From CAZHAC01 sp964383855 (GTDB taxonomy: Bacteria > Chloroflexota > Dormibacteria > Dormibacterales > Dormibacteraceae), in assembly GCA_964383855.1 (NCBI GenBank), contig CAYLIP010000064.1, positions 1 through 12,833 on the forward strand: a stretch of DNA of 12,833 nt, given 5' to 3'. The notes below the pieces were generated by a model that was given only the letters and a program-made list of their open reading frames with translations, ran no database searches and was not told where the DNA came from. The translations under genes were made by a program, and so were the position numbers. Of the stretch, positions 11,379-12,833 are shown piece by piece; within the stretch, counting starts at the first letter, position 1; every line of letters starts with the position of its first letter.

Positions 11379-12317
11379 GTGAGGTCGCGCACGGAACTGG
11401 ACTCGATCACGCAGCTGGTGGGCAACACCCCTCTGCTCCGCCTGCACACCTTCGCCGGCCGCTTTCCCGAGCTCGAGGTCTACGCGAAGCTGGAGTGGTT
11501 CAACCCGGGCGGTTCGGTCAAGGACCGGGCAGCTCTCGCCATGATCGAGGAAGGCGAGCGAGCGGGCCTTCTCAAGCCGGGCAAGACCATCATCGACTCG
11601 ACCTCCGGCAACACCGGCATCGCCTACGCGATGGTGGGCGCGGCCCGCGGCTACCCGGTCAGGCTGGTGATGCCCGAGAACGTCAGCGACGAGCGCAAGG
11701 CGCTGGTCCGCGCTTACGGCGCCGAGATCGTCTACTCGGATGGCATGGAGGGCTCGGACGGCGCCATCCGACTCTGCCGGGAGATCATCGCCGGCGACCC
11801 CGAGAGCTACTTCTACCCCGACCAGTACTCCAACCCCGCCAACTGGCGCGCGCACTACCTGGGGACAGCGGTCGAGATCCTGGAGCAGACGGACGGCCGG
11901 GTGACCCACTTCGTGGCCGGGCTCGGGACCACCGGCACCTTCGTCGGCACCGCCCGCCGCCTCAAGGAGCAAGACCCCAGCATCGTCTGTGTCGCCGTCC
12001 AGCCCGACGACGCCTTTCACGGTCTCGAGGGCCTGAAGCACCTGCCGACCTCGATCGTTCCCTCGATCTGGGATCCCGCGCTCCCGGATGCGCTCTGGGG
12101 CGCGCCCACCGAGCCCGCCTACGAGCTGGCGCGATCCACGGCCCGCTCCCAGGGCCTCCTGGTCGGCCACTCCTCGGGAGCCGCGCTCTGGGGTGTGCAG
12201 AGGCTCGCCGAGTCGGGCGTGACCAAGGGCGTCGTGGTCACCGTCTTTCCCGACGGCGGCGACCGCTATCTCTCGACCGGGCTCTACCGCATGACCCGGC
12301 GGGCGGTTGAGAAGTGA
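11379..12317 (+). CDS. cysM: Cysteine synthase, CysM type
   Basis: A fold-type II PLP enzyme that makes cysteine by beta-replacement on an activated serine; about 312 residues. Lys48 in NPGGSVKDR is the PLP lysine, TSGNTG (75-80) the substrate loop and GLGTTGT (181-187) the phosphate-binding loop. HFVAGLGTTGTFVGT and RYLSTGLY closely resemble M. tuberculosis CysM, which uses O-phosphoserine and the CysO thiocarboxylate. Anchored on the following VP and DP motifs, Lys220 sits where the phosphoserine-selecting Arg220 of that enzyme lies, so donor preference is uncertain; O-acetylserine is the alternative. GTG 11379 is preferred to GTG 11373 because it lies 10 nt after TAGACT. The stop overlaps the JAMM protease start as GTGA, so the two are coupled. 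Confidence 0.92.
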   Translation: MRSRTELDSITQLVGNTPLLRLHTFAGRFPELEVYAKLEWFNPGGSVKDRAALAMIEEGERAGLLKPGKTIIDSTSGNTGIAYAMVGAARGYPVRLVMPENVSDERKALVRAYGAEIVYSDGMEGSDGAIRLCREIIAGDPESYFYPDQYSNPANWRAHYLGTAVEILEQTDGRVTHFVAGLGTTGTFVGTARRLKEQDPSIVCVAVQPDDAFHGLEGLKHLPTSIVPSIWDPALPDALWGAPTEPAYELARSTARSQGLLVGHSSGAALWGVQRLAESGVTKGVVVTVFPDGGDRYLSTGLYRMTRRAVEK

Positions 12318-12730
12318 GGATCAGGCAGGCCGCGCTCGACGAGATCAGCCGCCACGCCGAGGAGGGCTACCCGCTCGAAATCTGCGGGATGATGATAGGC
12401 CCGCTCAGGGAGAAGGTGGTCACTGACGTGCGCCGCGTGCCCAACGTGACCAAGGGCGATGCGGCGACCCGCTACTTCATGGACCCTCGCACCATGCGCC
12501 AGGTCTACGACGAGGTCGACGAGATCGGCTACGACGTGATCGGCTTCTATCACAGCCATCCCGACCACGGCGCGTACTTCTCCAAGACCGACGAGGCCGA
12601 CGCCATCATGAGCGCCGTCTACATGGTCGTCGCCTGCAACCAGGGCAGGGTGGAGGGGGCTCGGGCCTTCGTCGCCCTCAAGGACGGCGGGCCCACCCGC
12701 GAGGAGCCGATCGAGGTCGTCCCTGCCTGA
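12314..12730 (+). CDS. mec: JAMM-family metalloprotease, Mec-like
   Basis: A 138-residue zinc peptidase of the Mov34/JAMM (M67) family. Catalytic Glu22 is in PLEICGMMIG, and the zinc motif is His80-Ser-His82-Pro with Ser90 and Asp93 in HSHPDHGAYFSKTD. In M. tuberculosis, Mec releases cysteine from the CysO-cysteine adduct formed by CysM, and the mec, cysO and cysM genes are adjacent. The immediate GTGA coupling to a CysM-type gene supports the same role here by inference. No CysO-like ubiquitin-fold protein ending in Gly-Gly is encoded in this window; it may lie downstream, where only 103 nt remain visible. The start is fixed by the overlap. Confidence 0.9.
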   Translation: MRIRQAALDEISRHAEEGYPLEICGMMIGPLREKVVTDVRRVPNVTKGDAATRYFMDPRTMRQVYDEVDEIGYDVIGFYHSHPDHGAYFSKTDEADAIMSAVYMVVACNQGRVEGARAFVALKDGGPTREEPIEVVPA

Positions 12731-12833
12731 GCCTCCTGGCCGCCGAGCGGAGTAGGCGCTAACTCAGGGCGGCCTGGCCCTAGGCCTAGGCGGCTCGAAC
12801 CGGCGGGATGGCCCGGATCCGGGGCCCGTCCCG
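12731..12833. other. Downstream region with a CCTAGG palindrome
   Basis: No gene is supported in this last 103 nt. It contains CCTAGGCCTAGG (12779-12790), a perfect 12-bp palindrome made of two adjacent CCTAGG sites. An ATG at 12808 opens a frame to the window edge but has no Shine-Dalgarno site or TANNNT element, so it is not called. Confidence 0.4.

Noticed and set aside
12770..12833. tRNA-like GGTTCGA word on the minus strand (T-loop-like)
   Set aside because: The flanking bases do not form a T stem, and no acceptor or anticodon stem pairs with them. It is a chance match.
12808..12833. Start of another gene at ATG 12808
   Set aside because: Only eight full codons are visible, with no ribosome binding site or promoter-like signal.
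1..12833. A defence system, mobile element or secondary-metabolite cluster
   Set aside because: No transposase, integrase, nuclease, toxin-antitoxin pair or biosynthetic core enzyme is encoded. The genes are housekeeping, envelope and sulfur-metabolism genes.

Overview
The window is very GC-rich (roughly 70% by eye, not counted) with strong G/C preference at third codon positions and short intergenic gaps. The gene set (class F-type sortase, 7Fe FdxA-type ferredoxin, CysM/Mec-like cysteine genes, DUF3105 lipoprotein, CAP-domain protein) points to a Gram-positive-like high-GC lineage of the Actinobacteria/Chloroflexota/Dormibacterota kind. The phylum is an inference; there is no rRNA marker here. 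I see no transposase, phage gene, CRISPR array or tRNA, so this reads as ordinary chromosome with several non-standard gene starts.

Layout. (1) 1-2747, plus strand: a partial membrane protein with a Gly/Arg/Phe-rich cytoplasmic repeat, a sortase with its own promoter, and an MFS exporter overlapping the sortase stop. (2) 2700-4378, minus strand: a small DUF5658-like membrane protein whose 3' end overlaps the MFS gene, a DUF892 ferritin-like protein, and a secreted CAP-domain protein. (3) 4485-6966, plus strand: an OmpR-type response regulator, a 7Fe ferredoxin, an isocitrate dehydrogenase that looks NADP-dependent, and a small unknown reading frame with no normal start codon. (4) 7080-9927, plus strand: a D-Ala-D-Ala carboxypeptidase, a DUF3105 lipoprotein and enolase. 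(5) 9935-12730, plus strand: a sulfur amino-acid cluster of a Cys/Met-metabolism PLP enzyme, a small membrane protein, cysteine synthase (CysM type) and a JAMM metalloprotease (Mec type), mostly joined by 4-nt GTGA overlaps.

Three themes deserve attention. First, five genes (sortase, DUF5658-like, response regulator, ferredoxin, CysM) carry a TANNNT hexamer 9-11 nt before the start codon and lack a Shine-Dalgarno site. This is the signature of leaderless or nearly leaderless transcripts. Genes inside operons or with their own SD (IDH, PLP enzyme, DUF892) do not carry it. Second, three reading frames with good coding character have no ATG, GTG or TTG where the protein should begin: the MFS exporter (CTG in a CTGA overlap), the carboxypeptidase (CTG), and the frame after IDH. 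In the last case a strong 14-bp stem-loop begins 3 nt after the IDH stop and the downstream frame is +1, which resembles known +1 recoding sites. Third, several promoters or start regions sit in inverted repeats: a palindrome over the ferredoxin -10, one over the carboxypeptidase -35, and a hairpin that hides the DUF892 Shine-Dalgarno site.
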